Positions 46,817 through 54,885 of a stretch of 64,000 nt of DNA are shown piece by piece. The position numbers and the translations under genes are program-made. Below the pieces are notes generated by a model that did not search any database, was not told the DNA's origin, and was given only the letters and a program-made list of their open reading frames with translations. Location: positions 30,320-94,319 of the forward strand of contig DASVCS010000081.1 in the NCBI GenBank assembly GCA_036381495.1. Direction: 5' to 3'. Each line of letters begins with the position of its first letter. The stretch's first letter is position 1. The stretch is from DASVCS01 sp036381495. Lineage in GTDB: Bacteria > Gemmatimonadota > Gemmatimonadetes > Longimicrobiales > RSA9.

Positions 46817-48111
46817 CACGACGCGTGAAGCTCGGCCTCGCGGTCGTGCTCGTCCTGCTCGTCGGCGCACTCGCCGCCGTCAACCTCGCCAGCGGCGAGG
46901 GGTCGGTCGCGGTCCGGGTCGAGACGGTCCAACCGCGCGACCTCGTCTCGACGGTCACCGCGAGTGGCTGGATTCGGCCGCGCCGCGCCGTCGATGTGCA
47001 GGCGGACATCATGGGACGGATCACCGACCTCTGGGTCGAAGAGGGCGATTCCGTCGAGGAGGGACAGATCCTGCTGCGTATCGACCCGACGCAGTACGAG
47101 GCGGCGGTGGCGCGTGCACGCGCGGCCGTGAGCGAGGCACTCGCGCGTGAGGCGCAGACCCGCGCCAATCTGATCCAGGCGGAGCGCGCGTACGAGCGCT
47201 CCCGCGCCCTCGCCGCCCGCGATTCTACGCTGGTCAGCCAGCAGGCGCTCGAAGAAGCGGAGACCCAGTTCCGCGTGCAGACCGAATTGCTCAAGGCCGC
47301 GGGGCACGGCGTGGACCAAGCGCGCGCCGCGCTCCGTGAAGCCACCGACCGCCTCGCGAAGACGACCATCCGTTCCCCCATCGCCGGAGTCGTCACGCGC
47401 CTGAACGTCGAGGAGGGCGAAACGGCGATCGTCGGCACGATGAACAACCCCGGGAGCCTGCTCCTCACCATCAGCGACATGTCGGTGATGGAAGCCGTGG
47501 TTCGCGTGGATGAGACGGACGTCCCCGAGCTGACGTTGCACGACAGTGCCGCGGTCGAGATCGATGCGTTCCCCCGGCGGGTCTTCGCGGGGCGCGTAAC
47601 CGAGATCGCCCACAGCTCCGTGCGCCCGCCCGAGAGCATGACGTCGGGGCCCGGCGGGCAGACGCAGGCGGTGGATTTCGAGGTCGTCATCACGCTCACC
47701 GATCCACCTCCCGGTCTGCGCCCCGATCTCTCGGCCACGGCGGACATCGTGACCGCCACCCGTGAGGACGCGTTGTCGATCCCGATCATCGCGCTCACGG
47801 TGCGCGAGCGCAGCCCTCTCGAAGCGCTCCCGCAGGAAGATCCTGCCGCCGAGGCGGCCGCGGCTGCGGCCGCAACGGAGGCTACCGACCAGGAGGGCGT
47901 GTTCGTGGTCCGGGAAGGCAAGGTGCACTTCGTCCCGGTCGAGATCGGGATCGCGGGCGCCGAGCACTTCGAGGTTCTCAGCGGGTTGGCCGCGGGAGAC
48001 TCCGTGGTCTCCGGGCCCTACGAGGTGATCCGCAGTCTCACGGACGGCAAGCCCGTCCGTGTGCTGCCGGGTCCGATGAACAACGTGGCAACATCGGAGG
48101 CAGTGCAATGA
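46813..48111 (+). CDS. macA: MacA/HlyD-type periplasmic adaptor
   Basis: 432 residues. An N-terminal membrane anchor (LGLAVVLVLLVGALAAV) is followed by the lipoyl/barrel-sandwich halves (SGWIRPRRAVDVQADIMGRITDLWVEEGDSVEEGQILLRID and TIRSPIAGVVTRLNVEEGE). A coiled-coil hairpin lies between them (EAQTRANLIQAERAYERSRALAARDSTLVSQQALEEAETQ). Beta-barrel and membrane-proximal domains come last, with an Ala/Glu-rich linker (DPAAEAAAAAAATEATDQEG). It bridges the inner-membrane MacB-type complex to the TolC-type channel encoded just upstream. It overlaps both neighbours by 4 nt. Confidence 0.93.
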   Translation: MTRRVKLGLAVVLVLLVGALAAVNLASGEGSVAVRVETVQPRDLVSTVTASGWIRPRRAVDVQADIMGRITDLWVEEGDSVEEGQILLRIDPTQYEAAVARARAAVSEALAREAQTRANLIQAERAYERSRALAARDSTLVSQQALEEAETQFRVQTELLKAAGHGVDQARAALREATDRLAKTTIRSPIAGVVTRLNVEEGETAIVGTMNNPGSLLLTISDMSVMEAVVRVDETDVPELTLHDSAAVEIDAFPRRVFAGRVTEIAHSSVRPPESMTSGPGGQTQAVDFEVVITLTDPPPGLRPDLSATADIVTATREDALSIPIIALTVRERSPLEALPQEDPAAEAAAAAAATEATDQEGVFVVREGKVHFVPVEIGIAGAEHFEVLSGLAAGDSVVSGPYEVIRSLTDGKPVRVLPGPMNNVATSEAVQ

Positions 48112-48812
48112 TCGCCGAAGAGGTGATCCGAACCGAGGGGCTGAAGAAGGAGTACGTCCTGGGTTCCGAAGTCGTCCGCGCGCTGCGCGGCGTGGATCTG
48201 GTCGTGCGGCGCAACGATTACGTGGCGATCATGGGGCCGAGCGGCTCAGGCAAGTCGACCCTCATGAACCTGATCGGCTGCCTGGACACACCCACCGAGG
48301 GAGAGTACTGGCTCGGCGGGCACGCGGTCGCCCGCATGAGCGACGACGAACTGGCCCGTATCCGTAACCGCGAGATCGGCTTCGTCTTCCAGACATTCAA
48401 CCTGCTGCCGCGCGCCAGCGCCCTCCACAATGTCGAGCTACCGCTGATCTATGCGGGCGTACCGGCGCGGGAGCGGCGGGAGCGCGCCAGCGCGATGCTC
48501 GAGCGCGTCGGCCTGGCAGAGCGCATGGACCACCGCCCCTCCGAGCTGAGCGGTGGCCAGCGCCAGCGCGTGGCAGTCGCGCGCGCGCTGATCAACAACC
48601 CGTCGATCCTGCTGGCGGACGAGCCGACGGGAAACCTCGACAGCCGGACCAGCGAGGAGATCATGGCGCTCTTCGACCAGCTCCACGAAGAGGGACAGAC
48701 GATCATCCTGGTCACTCACGAACACGACATCGCCGAGTACGCGCAGCGCTCGATCACGCTCCGGGACGGGCTGATCGAAAGCGATGTCAGCCGCGCTGCC
48801 GCCACCGTTTGA
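48108..48812 (+). CDS. macB: MacB/LolD-type ABC transporter ATPase
   Basis: 234 residues. The nucleotide-binding domain is complete: Walker A GPSGSGKST, Q-loop FVFQTFNLLP, signature LSGGQRQRVAVARAL, Walker B ILLADEPTGNLD, H-loop VTHEHD. The LLPRASALHNVELPLIYAG segment is the hallmark of the MacB/LolD/FtsE group. There is no fused membrane domain; two separate FtsX-type permeases follow. The type VII ABC mechanism (mechanotransmission) is known for such complexes. It powers export through the MacA- and TolC-like partners of the same operon. Confidence 0.95.
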   Translation: MIAEEVIRTEGLKKEYVLGSEVVRALRGVDLVVRRNDYVAIMGPSGSGKSTLMNLIGCLDTPTEGEYWLGGHAVARMSDDELARIRNREIGFVFQTFNLLPRASALHNVELPLIYAGVPARERRERASAMLERVGLAERMDHRPSELSGGQRQRVAVARALINNPSILLADEPTGNLDSRTSEEIMALFDQLHEEGQTIILVTHEHDIAEYAQRSITLRDGLIESDVSRAAATV

Positions 48813-48815
48813 CCC

Positions 48816-50054
48816 GTGGATGCGCGTGAAGGTGTGCTCCTGGCGCTGCGCCAGATCCGCGCCCAAAAGCTGAAGAGCTTCTTCGCGGTCCTGGGTGTGG
48901 TGATCGGGGTCATGTTCCTGATCACCGTGGTCAGCGTCATCGAGGGCATGAACCGCTACATGGAGGAGGACTTCGCCCGGACCGTCTTCGGACTGAACAC
49001 GATCACCGTCAGCCGCACCCCCGAGATCAGCTTCGCGGGTCCCGAGGTCTGGCGCGAGTGGGCGCGCCGCCCGCGCCTGACCATGGAGGATGCCGAAGCG
49101 ATCCGCGAGCGACTCGAGGTCCCGGCGCTGGTCGCGGTCGAGAGCCACAGCGGCGGCGAGCTCGAAGCGGAGGACGGGACCGAGGTCGAGAACGTCTGGC
49201 TCACCGGGGCATCCGCCGATTACTTCCGGATCCGCGAGTTCGCCGTCGAGAAGGGGCGGCTCTTCACGGGCCTCGAAGACCGTCTCGGCGTGCCGGTGGT
49301 CGTCCTGGGCTACGAGGCGGCGGACCGGTTGTTCGGCAGGCTCGATCCCCTGGGCCGCACGGTCAAGGTCAACGGCTTCCCCTTCCGCGTCATCGGCGTC
49401 CTCAAGAAGCAGGGGACGCTCTTCGGCATGTCGCTCGACAATCGCGCGATCGCGCCGGCCCGCTCGCAGCTCGGCCGGACGATCAATCCGCACAATGTGG
49501 TGGACAACATCCTCATCCGCACCACCGACGATCAGGCCATGGCCCGCGCGCAGATCGAAATCGAGGCCATCATGCGCGTGCGCCACCGCCTGCGCCCCAC
49601 CGACGCGGATGACTTCGCGATCGAGACCGCGGAGGACTCGATGGCCTTCTGGGCCAAGATCAGCCAGATCCTTTACATGGCGTTCCCCAGCCTGGTCGGT
49701 ATCGCGCTCGTCGTGGGCGGCATGGTCATCATGAACATCATGCTCGTCTCCGTCATGGAGCGCACGCGCGAGATCGGGATGCGCAAGGCTGTGGGCGCAC
49801 GACGCCGCGACATCATCATGCAGGTCCTCGTCGAGTCGGCCACGCTCTCCGGCTCCGGCGCCGCCGTCGGCATCATCATCGGGATCGCGCTCGCCCAGAT
49901 CGTGCGCGCCATCTCCCCACTGCCCGCCGCCATCGCGCCGCAATGGCTCGCCGTATCGGTCCTGCTCGGCGCCGGCGTCGGGATCGCCGCCGGCATCTAC
50001 CCTGCCGCCCGCGCCGCCCGCCTCGATCCCGTCGTCGCCCTGCGAGCGGAGTGA
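48816..50054 (+). CDS. MacB/FtsX-type ABC permease 1
   Basis: 412 residues from a GTG start three nucleotides after the ATPase gene. TM1 is at about 20-42 (KLKSFFAVLGVVIGVMFLITVVSVIEG). A large periplasmic domain (~45-285) includes DFARTVFGLNTITVSR and the MacB_PCD-like core. Three TMs follow, with VSVMERTREIGMRKAVGARRRDIIMQVLVES as the cytosolic coupling helix that contacts the ATPase. It ends YPAARAARLDPVVALRAE. A second, homologous but clearly different permease follows immediately, suggesting a heterodimer. Confidence 0.93.
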   Translation: MDAREGVLLALRQIRAQKLKSFFAVLGVVIGVMFLITVVSVIEGMNRYMEEDFARTVFGLNTITVSRTPEISFAGPEVWREWARRPRLTMEDAEAIRERLEVPALVAVESHSGGELEAEDGTEVENVWLTGASADYFRIREFAVEKGRLFTGLEDRLGVPVVVLGYEAADRLFGRLDPLGRTVKVNGFPFRVIGVLKKQGTLFGMSLDNRAIAPARSQLGRTINPHNVVDNILIRTTDDQAMARAQIEIEAIMRVRHRLRPTDADDFAIETAEDSMAFWAKISQILYMAFPSLVGIALVVGGMVIMNIMLVSVMERTREIGMRKAVGARRRDIIMQVLVESATLSGSGAAVGIIIGIALAQIVRAISPLPAAIAPQWLAVSVLLGAGVGIAAGIYPAARAARLDPVVALRAE

Positions 50055-50057
50055 GCC

Positions 50058-51293
50058 GTGCGCATCGAGAGCTTGGGTGAAGGGATCGCGCTCGCATTCG
50101 AGCAGCTCAGGGCCAACAAGATCCGCTCCGCGCTGACCATCCTGGGCGTCATCGTCGGCGTCGCGACCGTCATGGCGATGAGCGCGCTGATCACGGGAAT
50201 CCGGACCAGCATCATGGAGGGGATCGAGGCGGCGGGCCCGAAGAATTTCGTGGTGGCCCGCTTCGACTTCAACACGGTCCGTATCAGTGATGGCGGCGAG
50301 CCGCCCTGGGCGGGCAAGCCACCGATCACGATCGAGGAGATCCGCGGGATCGGGCGCCTCGACAAGATTCGTCGCGCTATTGCCAACGGCAGCGCGACGG
50401 CGCGGATCGAGTTCGGCTCGCAGCGTTTCGAGGACGTCCAGATCAACGCGAGCGGCCCGGCGTGGGGCGAGTACACGCACGGCAGCTTCCCGGCGGGTCA
50501 CGACTTCCTCCCGGCGGATGTGCGTGCGTCGCGGCCGGTGATCGTCCTCTCGCAGGCGCTCGCGGAAGGGCTCTTCGGGCGGCTCGATCCGATTGGTCGC
50601 GCCGTGCAGGTCAACGGAGTGAGATTCCGGGTCGTCGGTACCTTCGAGCCGGCCGGCAACATTTTCGCCGACGTGACCAAGCACTTCGCGGTCGTGCCCT
50701 ACACGTCCGCGCTGAAGTACCTGGCGGTGGACCGACGTTGGCTGAACGTCCTGGTGGTCACGGCGGCGGACGCCACGCAGGATGAGGCGATCGACGAAGT
50801 GATCACCTACCTGCGCACCTCGCGCGGGTTACGGCCGGCGGAGCCGAACAACTTCGCGATCATCCGCCAGGAGGAGATGGCGGACAGTTTCAACCGCCTG
50901 ACGGGCATCTTCTTCATGGTGATGCTCGCGCTCTCGTCCGTGGGGCTGATGGTCGGGGGCGTCGGCGTGATCGGCACGATGACGATCGCAGTGACCGAAC
51001 GCACGCGTGAGATCGGGGTGCGCAAGGCGCTGGGAGCGACGCGCAAGGAGATCCTCTGGCAGTTTCTGATCGAGGCGGTGACGGTGACGCTGGCCGGTGC
51101 CGCCGTGGGGATGGCGTTGGGTGCCGGCCTCGCCTTCCTGGTCGCCGGACTGACGCCGATCCCGGCGAGCATTCCGGCCTGGGCGGTGGCCGCGGCGCTA
51201 CTCATGGCCGCCATCGCGGGGGTCCTGTTCGGGCTCTGGCCGGCGTGGCGCGCGGCGCGCCTCGATCCCGTCGTCGCATTACGGCATGAGTGA
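50058..51293 (+). CDS. MacB/FtsX-type ABC permease 2
   Basis: 411 residues from a GTG start. Same architecture as permease 1: TM1 in IRSALTILGVIVGVATVMAMSALITG, periplasmic domain to ~285, three C-terminal TMs, and coupling helix VTERTREIGVRKALGATRKEILWQFLIEA. It ends PAWRAARLDPVVALRHE. The periplasmic parts of the two permeases differ (here GPKNFVVARFDFNTVRISDGGEPPW). With a single ATPase gene in the operon, a 1:1 permease heterodimer is plausible. The stop overlaps bshB1 by 8 nt. Confidence 0.93.
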   Translation: MRIESLGEGIALAFEQLRANKIRSALTILGVIVGVATVMAMSALITGIRTSIMEGIEAAGPKNFVVARFDFNTVRISDGGEPPWAGKPPITIEEIRGIGRLDKIRRAIANGSATARIEFGSQRFEDVQINASGPAWGEYTHGSFPAGHDFLPADVRASRPVIVLSQALAEGLFGRLDPIGRAVQVNGVRFRVVGTFEPAGNIFADVTKHFAVVPYTSALKYLAVDRRWLNVLVVTAADATQDEAIDEVITYLRTSRGLRPAEPNNFAIIRQEEMADSFNRLTGIFFMVMLALSSVGLMVGGVGVIGTMTIAVTERTREIGVRKALGATRKEILWQFLIEAVTVTLAGAAVGMALGAGLAFLVAGLTPIPASIPAWAVAAALLMAAIAGVLFGLWPAWRAARLDPVVALRHE

Positions 51294-52011
51294 GCCGGTC
51301 GACCTCCTCGCCATCATGGCCCACCCGGACGACGCCGAGCTGCTCTGCGGCGGCACGTTGCGTCTCGCGGCGGACCAGGGCCACCGCACCGGGATCCTCG
51401 ACCTGACGGGCGGGGAGCGCGGGAGCTGGGGCGACGCCGAGGTGCGGCGTACCGAGGCGGAAGCCGCCGCCCGCGTGCTGGGCCTCGCGGTCCGCAGAAG
51501 CGCCGGCCTGCCCGACGGCGAACTCGAAGCCACGCCCGCGGCACGCGCGATCGTCGCCCGACACATCCGCGAGCTTCGCCCCCGCGTGGTCATCCTGCAT
51601 TGGCCGGAGGGCCGACACCCCGATCATCGCGTGGCCAGCAGGCTGGCCTACGATGCCTGCTTCATCGCCGGCCTGCGCCGCGCGCCGGTGGAGGGCACAC
51701 CCTACCGCCCGCACAAGGTCCTCTACGCGCAGGCCTTCCGCGAGGACCCGGTACGGCCCTCCTTCGTCGTCGACATCACCGCACAGATGGAACGCAAGCT
51801 CGAAGCGATCTTCGCCTACCGCTCACAGTTCGAGGGCAAGACCGCCATGGGCGAGGTCTTCGGCGGCGGAGACCGCCCCTTGCGCGAGCAGATCCTGGCC
51901 CACCACGCCCATTACGGATCTCTCATCCGCCGGCCCTACGGCGAACCGTTCCACGTGCGGGAGACCATGGCAGTGGAAGACGTCGTACGGCTCAAGGTGG
52001 CGAGTTTCTGA
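51286..52011 (+). CDS. bshB1: BshB1-type N-acetylglucosaminyl-malate deacetylase (bacillithiol)
   Basis: 241 residues. LmbE/PIG-L zinc deacetylase fold: AHPDDAELLCGGTLRLAADQGH at the N-terminus (zinc His and Asp pair), TGGERGSWGDAEVRRTEAEAAARVLG, and HWPEGRHPDHRVAS with the third ligand. This is the BshB1 pattern. The enzyme deacetylates GlcNAc-malate in bacillithiol synthesis; bshA and bshC are not in the window. The ATG lies 8 nt inside the preceding permease gene, so it is translationally coupled to the exporter. This is an unexpected partner for a thiol-biosynthesis step. Confidence 0.92.
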   Translation: MSEPVDLLAIMAHPDDAELLCGGTLRLAADQGHRTGILDLTGGERGSWGDAEVRRTEAEAAARVLGLAVRRSAGLPDGELEATPAARAIVARHIRELRPRVVILHWPEGRHPDHRVASRLAYDACFIAGLRRAPVEGTPYRPHKVLYAQAFREDPVRPSFVVDITAQMERKLEAIFAYRSQFEGKTAMGEVFGGGDRPLREQILAHHAHYGSLIRRPYGEPFHVRETMAVEDVVRLKVASF

Positions 52012-52101
52012 CGCGACTTCGACGGCGCTCTGCCGCCACGATGGGCCCGTGCGCCACGCCCCCCACATGGCGGTTCCGCGGCGCGCCCAGGAGAGAGACT
52101 C

Positions 52102-52156
52102 CGCGCTCTCGGGGCCGAGGCGAGACTGCGAGGATCGATTGCTTGCCGAGAGCGCG
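52102..52156. ncRNA. Possible structured RNA / 11-bp inverted repeat
   Basis: CGCGCTCTCGG (52102-52112) is the exact reverse complement of CCGAGAGCGCG (52146-52156), with a 33-nt loop that can fold further. It is 90 nt past the bshB1 stop. No T-run follows closely, so it is not a classical terminator. A small RNA, an mRNA 3' stabiliser or a protein site are all possible. Confidence 0.35.
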
Positions 52157-52321
52157 AGAGCGAAGGGTGCTGTCGTAAGGAGGAAGGCAATCCAAGCTGC
52201 GATCAACGGCCGTTCCGTTCTTATGCAAGAGTCGGTCCATCCTTCGCCGACGCGCCCGATTCCCATAACTATTTACGAATGCTGGACTTGCCATTTTCGG
52301 TCACCAGTGCATCCGTGCCCC

Positions 52322-52359
52322 ACTGTACCATCGATGCCACAGTAACTGTACCATAGATG
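52322..52359. repeat. Direct repeat ACTGTACCATnGATG
   Basis: Two 15-nt copies (52322-52336 with C, 52345-52359 with A at the variable position), starts 23 nt apart. The pairs are followed by CCAC/TCCCAC. They lie in the AT-richer patch and resemble insertion-sequence end motifs or a tandem operator upstream of iscS. Confidence 0.6.
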
Positions 52360-52589
52360 TCCCACTCCGGGGAGTAAACCGTCCATCGGTGCGGTGCTCC
52401 GACCTGTCGTTTGGAGAGGTCGCGCTCCAGCGACACCCGAAGGGGAACGGGGCTTGTGGATGCCGCAGTGGGGAACGGTGCGTCCTCGGGCTGGTGCGCG
52501 TGCCGCGGTGCGGTTCCGGTTCGGGGGGTCGGAAGCAAATTCGGGGCTGGCGTGTACAAGGCCTGGTTCACCCGGAACGGGGGAGGAGA

Positions 52590-53756
52590 GTGGTGGAGCC
52601 GATCTATCTGGATCATGCGGCGACGACGCCGATCCGGCCGGAGGTGCGGGATGCGATGGCCTCGGCGTGGAGCGCGGCAGCGGGGAATCCGTCGAGTCTT
52701 CATCGGTGGGGTCGTGCGGCGCGCGCGCTGTTGGAAGAGGCGCGCGAGCGGCTGGCCGCGGTGCTGGGTGCGTCGCCGCGGGAGGTCTTGTTCACGGGGG
52801 GCGGGACGGAGGCGGACAACCTGGCGGTGCTCGGGCGGTGGCGTGCGGCACGGGCCGGCGGTGCGACCAATGCGGAATCGGTGGTCCACTCGGCGGTAGA
52901 GCACAAGGCGGTGCTCGGCGCGGCGAAGATGGCGGGTCGGGAAGGCGCGAGGGTGGTGGTGTTGGCCGTGGACGAGGACGGTCGGCTGTTGGTGGACGCA
53001 CTGGATGAGGGGCTCGCGGCGCGGCCGGCGGTGGTGTCCGTGATGTGGGCGAACAACGAGGTCGGGACGCTGCAACCTGTGCTCGAGGTGGCGGAGCGTT
53101 GCCGGAACGCCGGGGTGGTGTTCCACACGGATGCGGTGCAGGCGTTCACGCGAGAGCGTGTGCGGGTGGATGAGGTGCCATGCGACCTGCTTTCGCTGTC
53201 GGCGCACAAGTTGGGCGGACCGAAGGGGATCGGTGCGCTGTACGTGCGGTCGGGGATCGAGTTGGCGCCCCTGGAGCACGGCGGGGGTCAGGAGCGTGGG
53301 TTGCGGCCGGGGACGGAGGATGTGGCTGCGGCGGCGGGTTTCGCGCTGGCGGCGGAGCTGACGGCGGCCGAGCGGGAGGTCGAGGGTCCGCGGCTGGCGG
53401 CGTTGCGGGACCGGCTCGAGGCGGGATTGGCGGCCCGTGTGTCGGGGCTCGTGGTGAACGGTGGCGGCGCGCCGCGTCTGCCGCACATCCTGAACGTTTC
53501 GGTGCCGGGCGCAGACCAGGAGGCGTTGCTGGCATCGCTGGACCTTGAGGGGGTGGCAGCGGCGAGCGGCTCGGCGTGCCAGAGTGGTGCGGTCGAGCCG
53601 AGCCATGTGCTCCTGGCGATGGGACGGCACGCGCCGGGCGAGGCGTCCGTCCGGTTCTCGCTGGGGCGGACGACGACGGAGGAGGAGATCGAGGCGGTGA
53701 TCGAGTTGTTCGCCGCGGTGGTCGAGCGGCTTCGCTCGTTCGCGGGTGGCGCGTGA
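52590..53756 (+). CDS. iscS: IscS/NifS-type cysteine desulfurase
   Basis: 388 residues from the GTG at 52590 (a second GTG at 52593) behind GGAGGAG; the upstream open frame is non-coding spacer. PLP lysine is Lys207 in SLSAHKLGGPKGIGALYV. The catalytic Cys330 lies in AAASGSACQSGAVEPSHVL, the short-loop IscS type. YLDHAATTPIRPEV opens the protein. mnmA follows 34 nt downstream, so the likely main job is to hand persulfide to MnmA for 2-thiouridine in tRNA, besides Fe-S cluster supply. Third codon positions are strongly G-rich, unlike bshB1 upstream, where C dominates. Confidence 0.94.
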   Translation: MVEPIYLDHAATTPIRPEVRDAMASAWSAAAGNPSSLHRWGRAARALLEEARERLAAVLGASPREVLFTGGGTEADNLAVLGRWRAARAGGATNAESVVHSAVEHKAVLGAAKMAGREGARVVVLAVDEDGRLLVDALDEGLAARPAVVSVMWANNEVGTLQPVLEVAERCRNAGVVFHTDAVQAFTRERVRVDEVPCDLLSLSAHKLGGPKGIGALYVRSGIELAPLEHGGGQERGLRPGTEDVAAAAGFALAAELTAAEREVEGPRLAALRDRLEAGLAARVSGLVVNGGGAPRLPHILNVSVPGADQEALLASLDLEGVAAASGSACQSGAVEPSHVLLAMGRHAPGEASVRFSLGRTTTEEEIEAVIELFAAVVERLRSFAGGA

Positions 53757-53790
53757 GCCTTCGGGCGGGGCATGCGCATGGGAGGATGTG

Positions 53791-54864
53791 ATGCCTGAGA
53801 CGGTGCTGGTGGCGATGTCGGGCGGCGTGGATTCGTCGCTCGCGGCGGCGCTTCTCGTCGAGCAGGGCTACCGGGTGATCGGTGCGACGATGAAGACGTT
53901 CTGCTACTCGGAGATGCCGGGGCCGAGTCGCACCTGCTGCGGGCTCGAAGGGATCCAGGACGCGCGCCGCGTCTGCGACAGGCTCGGCATCCCGCACCAC
54001 GTCTTCGACATGGAAGAGGCGTTCACGCGGGATGTGATCGACGACTTCGTGCGCGAGTACGCGGCCGGCCGCACGCCGAACCCGTGCGTACGGTGCAATT
54101 CGAACACGAAGATCCCGGACCTGCTGAGGAAGGGCCGGATGCTCGGCGCGGACCGCATTGCCACGGGCCATTACGCGCGCCGCGTCGTCGGCCCCGGCGG
54201 TTCCGTGCGGATCCGTCGGGGAGCCGATCCGGCCAAGGACCAGAGTTACTTCCTGTGGGGGATCCCGCGGGAGGTGCTCGGCGCACTCCTCTTCCCCGTC
54301 GGCGAACTGACGAAGCCGGAGGTGCGGGCGCGAGCCCGGGCGCTGGGGTTGGCCACGGCGGACAAGCCGGAATCACAGGAGATCTGTTTCGTGCCGACCG
54401 GAGATTACGGCGACCTCCTGGCCGCGCGTCTGGGCGCGGATCACCCGGCGCTTGCGCCGGGGCGCACCGTGACTTCGCGGGGGGAAGTGATCGGCGAGCA
54501 CCGGGGATACGCCCGCTACACGGTGGGGCAGCGGAAGGGCCTGGGCGGCGGGTTCCGTCAACCCCTCTATGTGCTTGGCGTGCGGCCGGAGCGGAACGAG
54601 GTCGTGGTCGGGACGGCCGACGAGTTGAACCGAAGCGACGTCGTCCTGGGCGATCTCAACTGGCTGGACAGCGCGCCGTCGGAGGGCGAGCGGGTGCACG
54701 TGCAGGTGCGGCACCGGGCGGCCGCCGTGCCGGCTGTTGTCACCGCCGTCGGCGCCGCGGAGCTCGAGCTCCGGCTCGATGTACCGCAGCGGGCCATCAC
54801 ACCGGGGCAGTCCGGTGTGCTCTACAGGGGTGACGTGCTGGTGGGCGGCGGCCGGATCCAATGA
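53791..54864 (+). CDS. mnmA: tRNA-specific 2-thiouridylase
   Basis: 357 residues from the ATG at 53791 behind GGAGG. It makes s2U34 in tRNA(Lys/Glu/Gln). PP-loop AMSGGVDSSLAAALL is at the N-terminus. The segment RTCCGLEGIQDARRVCDRLG is typical of one MnmA subgroup. Catalytic cysteines are in NPCVRCNSNTKI and ESQEICFVP. TGHYARR and KDQSYFLWGI are the tRNA-contact motifs, and the C-terminal beta-barrel includes RYTVGQRKGLGG. It is coupled with iscS in one operon and converges on dnaJ with a 21-nt gap. Confidence 0.96.
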   Translation: MPETVLVAMSGGVDSSLAAALLVEQGYRVIGATMKTFCYSEMPGPSRTCCGLEGIQDARRVCDRLGIPHHVFDMEEAFTRDVIDDFVREYAAGRTPNPCVRCNSNTKIPDLLRKGRMLGADRIATGHYARRVVGPGGSVRIRRGADPAKDQSYFLWGIPREVLGALLFPVGELTKPEVRARARALGLATADKPESQEICFVPTGDYGDLLAARLGADHPALAPGRTVTSRGEVIGEHRGYARYTVGQRKGLGGGFRQPLYVLGVRPERNEVVVGTADELNRSDVVLGDLNWLDSAPSEGERVHVQVRHRAAAVPAVVTAVGAAELELRLDVPQRAITPGQSGVLYRGDVLVGGGRIQ

Positions 54865-54885
54865 TTCCGGGTTCGCCTGGGCCGG

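Larger units (their letters stand above)
52012..52589. other. 578-nt intergenic region with structured and AT-richer parts
   Basis: This is the longest gene-free stretch. It holds an 11-bp perfect inverted repeat (52102-52112/52146-52156), a ~180-nt patch of visibly lower GC (about 52190-52370), and a duplicated 15-mer (52322-52336, 52345-52359). The final ~200 nt lead to iscS. A 40-codon frame at 52223 with three Cys has no ribosome site nearby. The antisense frames are shadows. It may contain an unannotated RNA or the remnant of a mobile element. Confidence 0.5.

Noticed and set aside
52223..52345. 40-codon frame with three Cys (YECWTCHFRSP)
   Set aside because: The AAGGAGGA upstream is ~37 nt from the ATG, too far; no homologue known to me, and the frame crosses the duplicated 15-mer.
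52012..52589. Possible replication origin or dif site in the large spacer
   Set aside because: No DnaA-box cluster (TTATnCACA) or XerC/D-like arms seen; strand-composition change looks gene-by-gene rather than a clean skew switch.
52269..53630. Long open frame on the minus strand opposite iscS (453 codons)
   Set aside because: Composition is His/Arg/Pro-rich shadow of the iscS gene, which has full PLP and Cys motifs; no family features.
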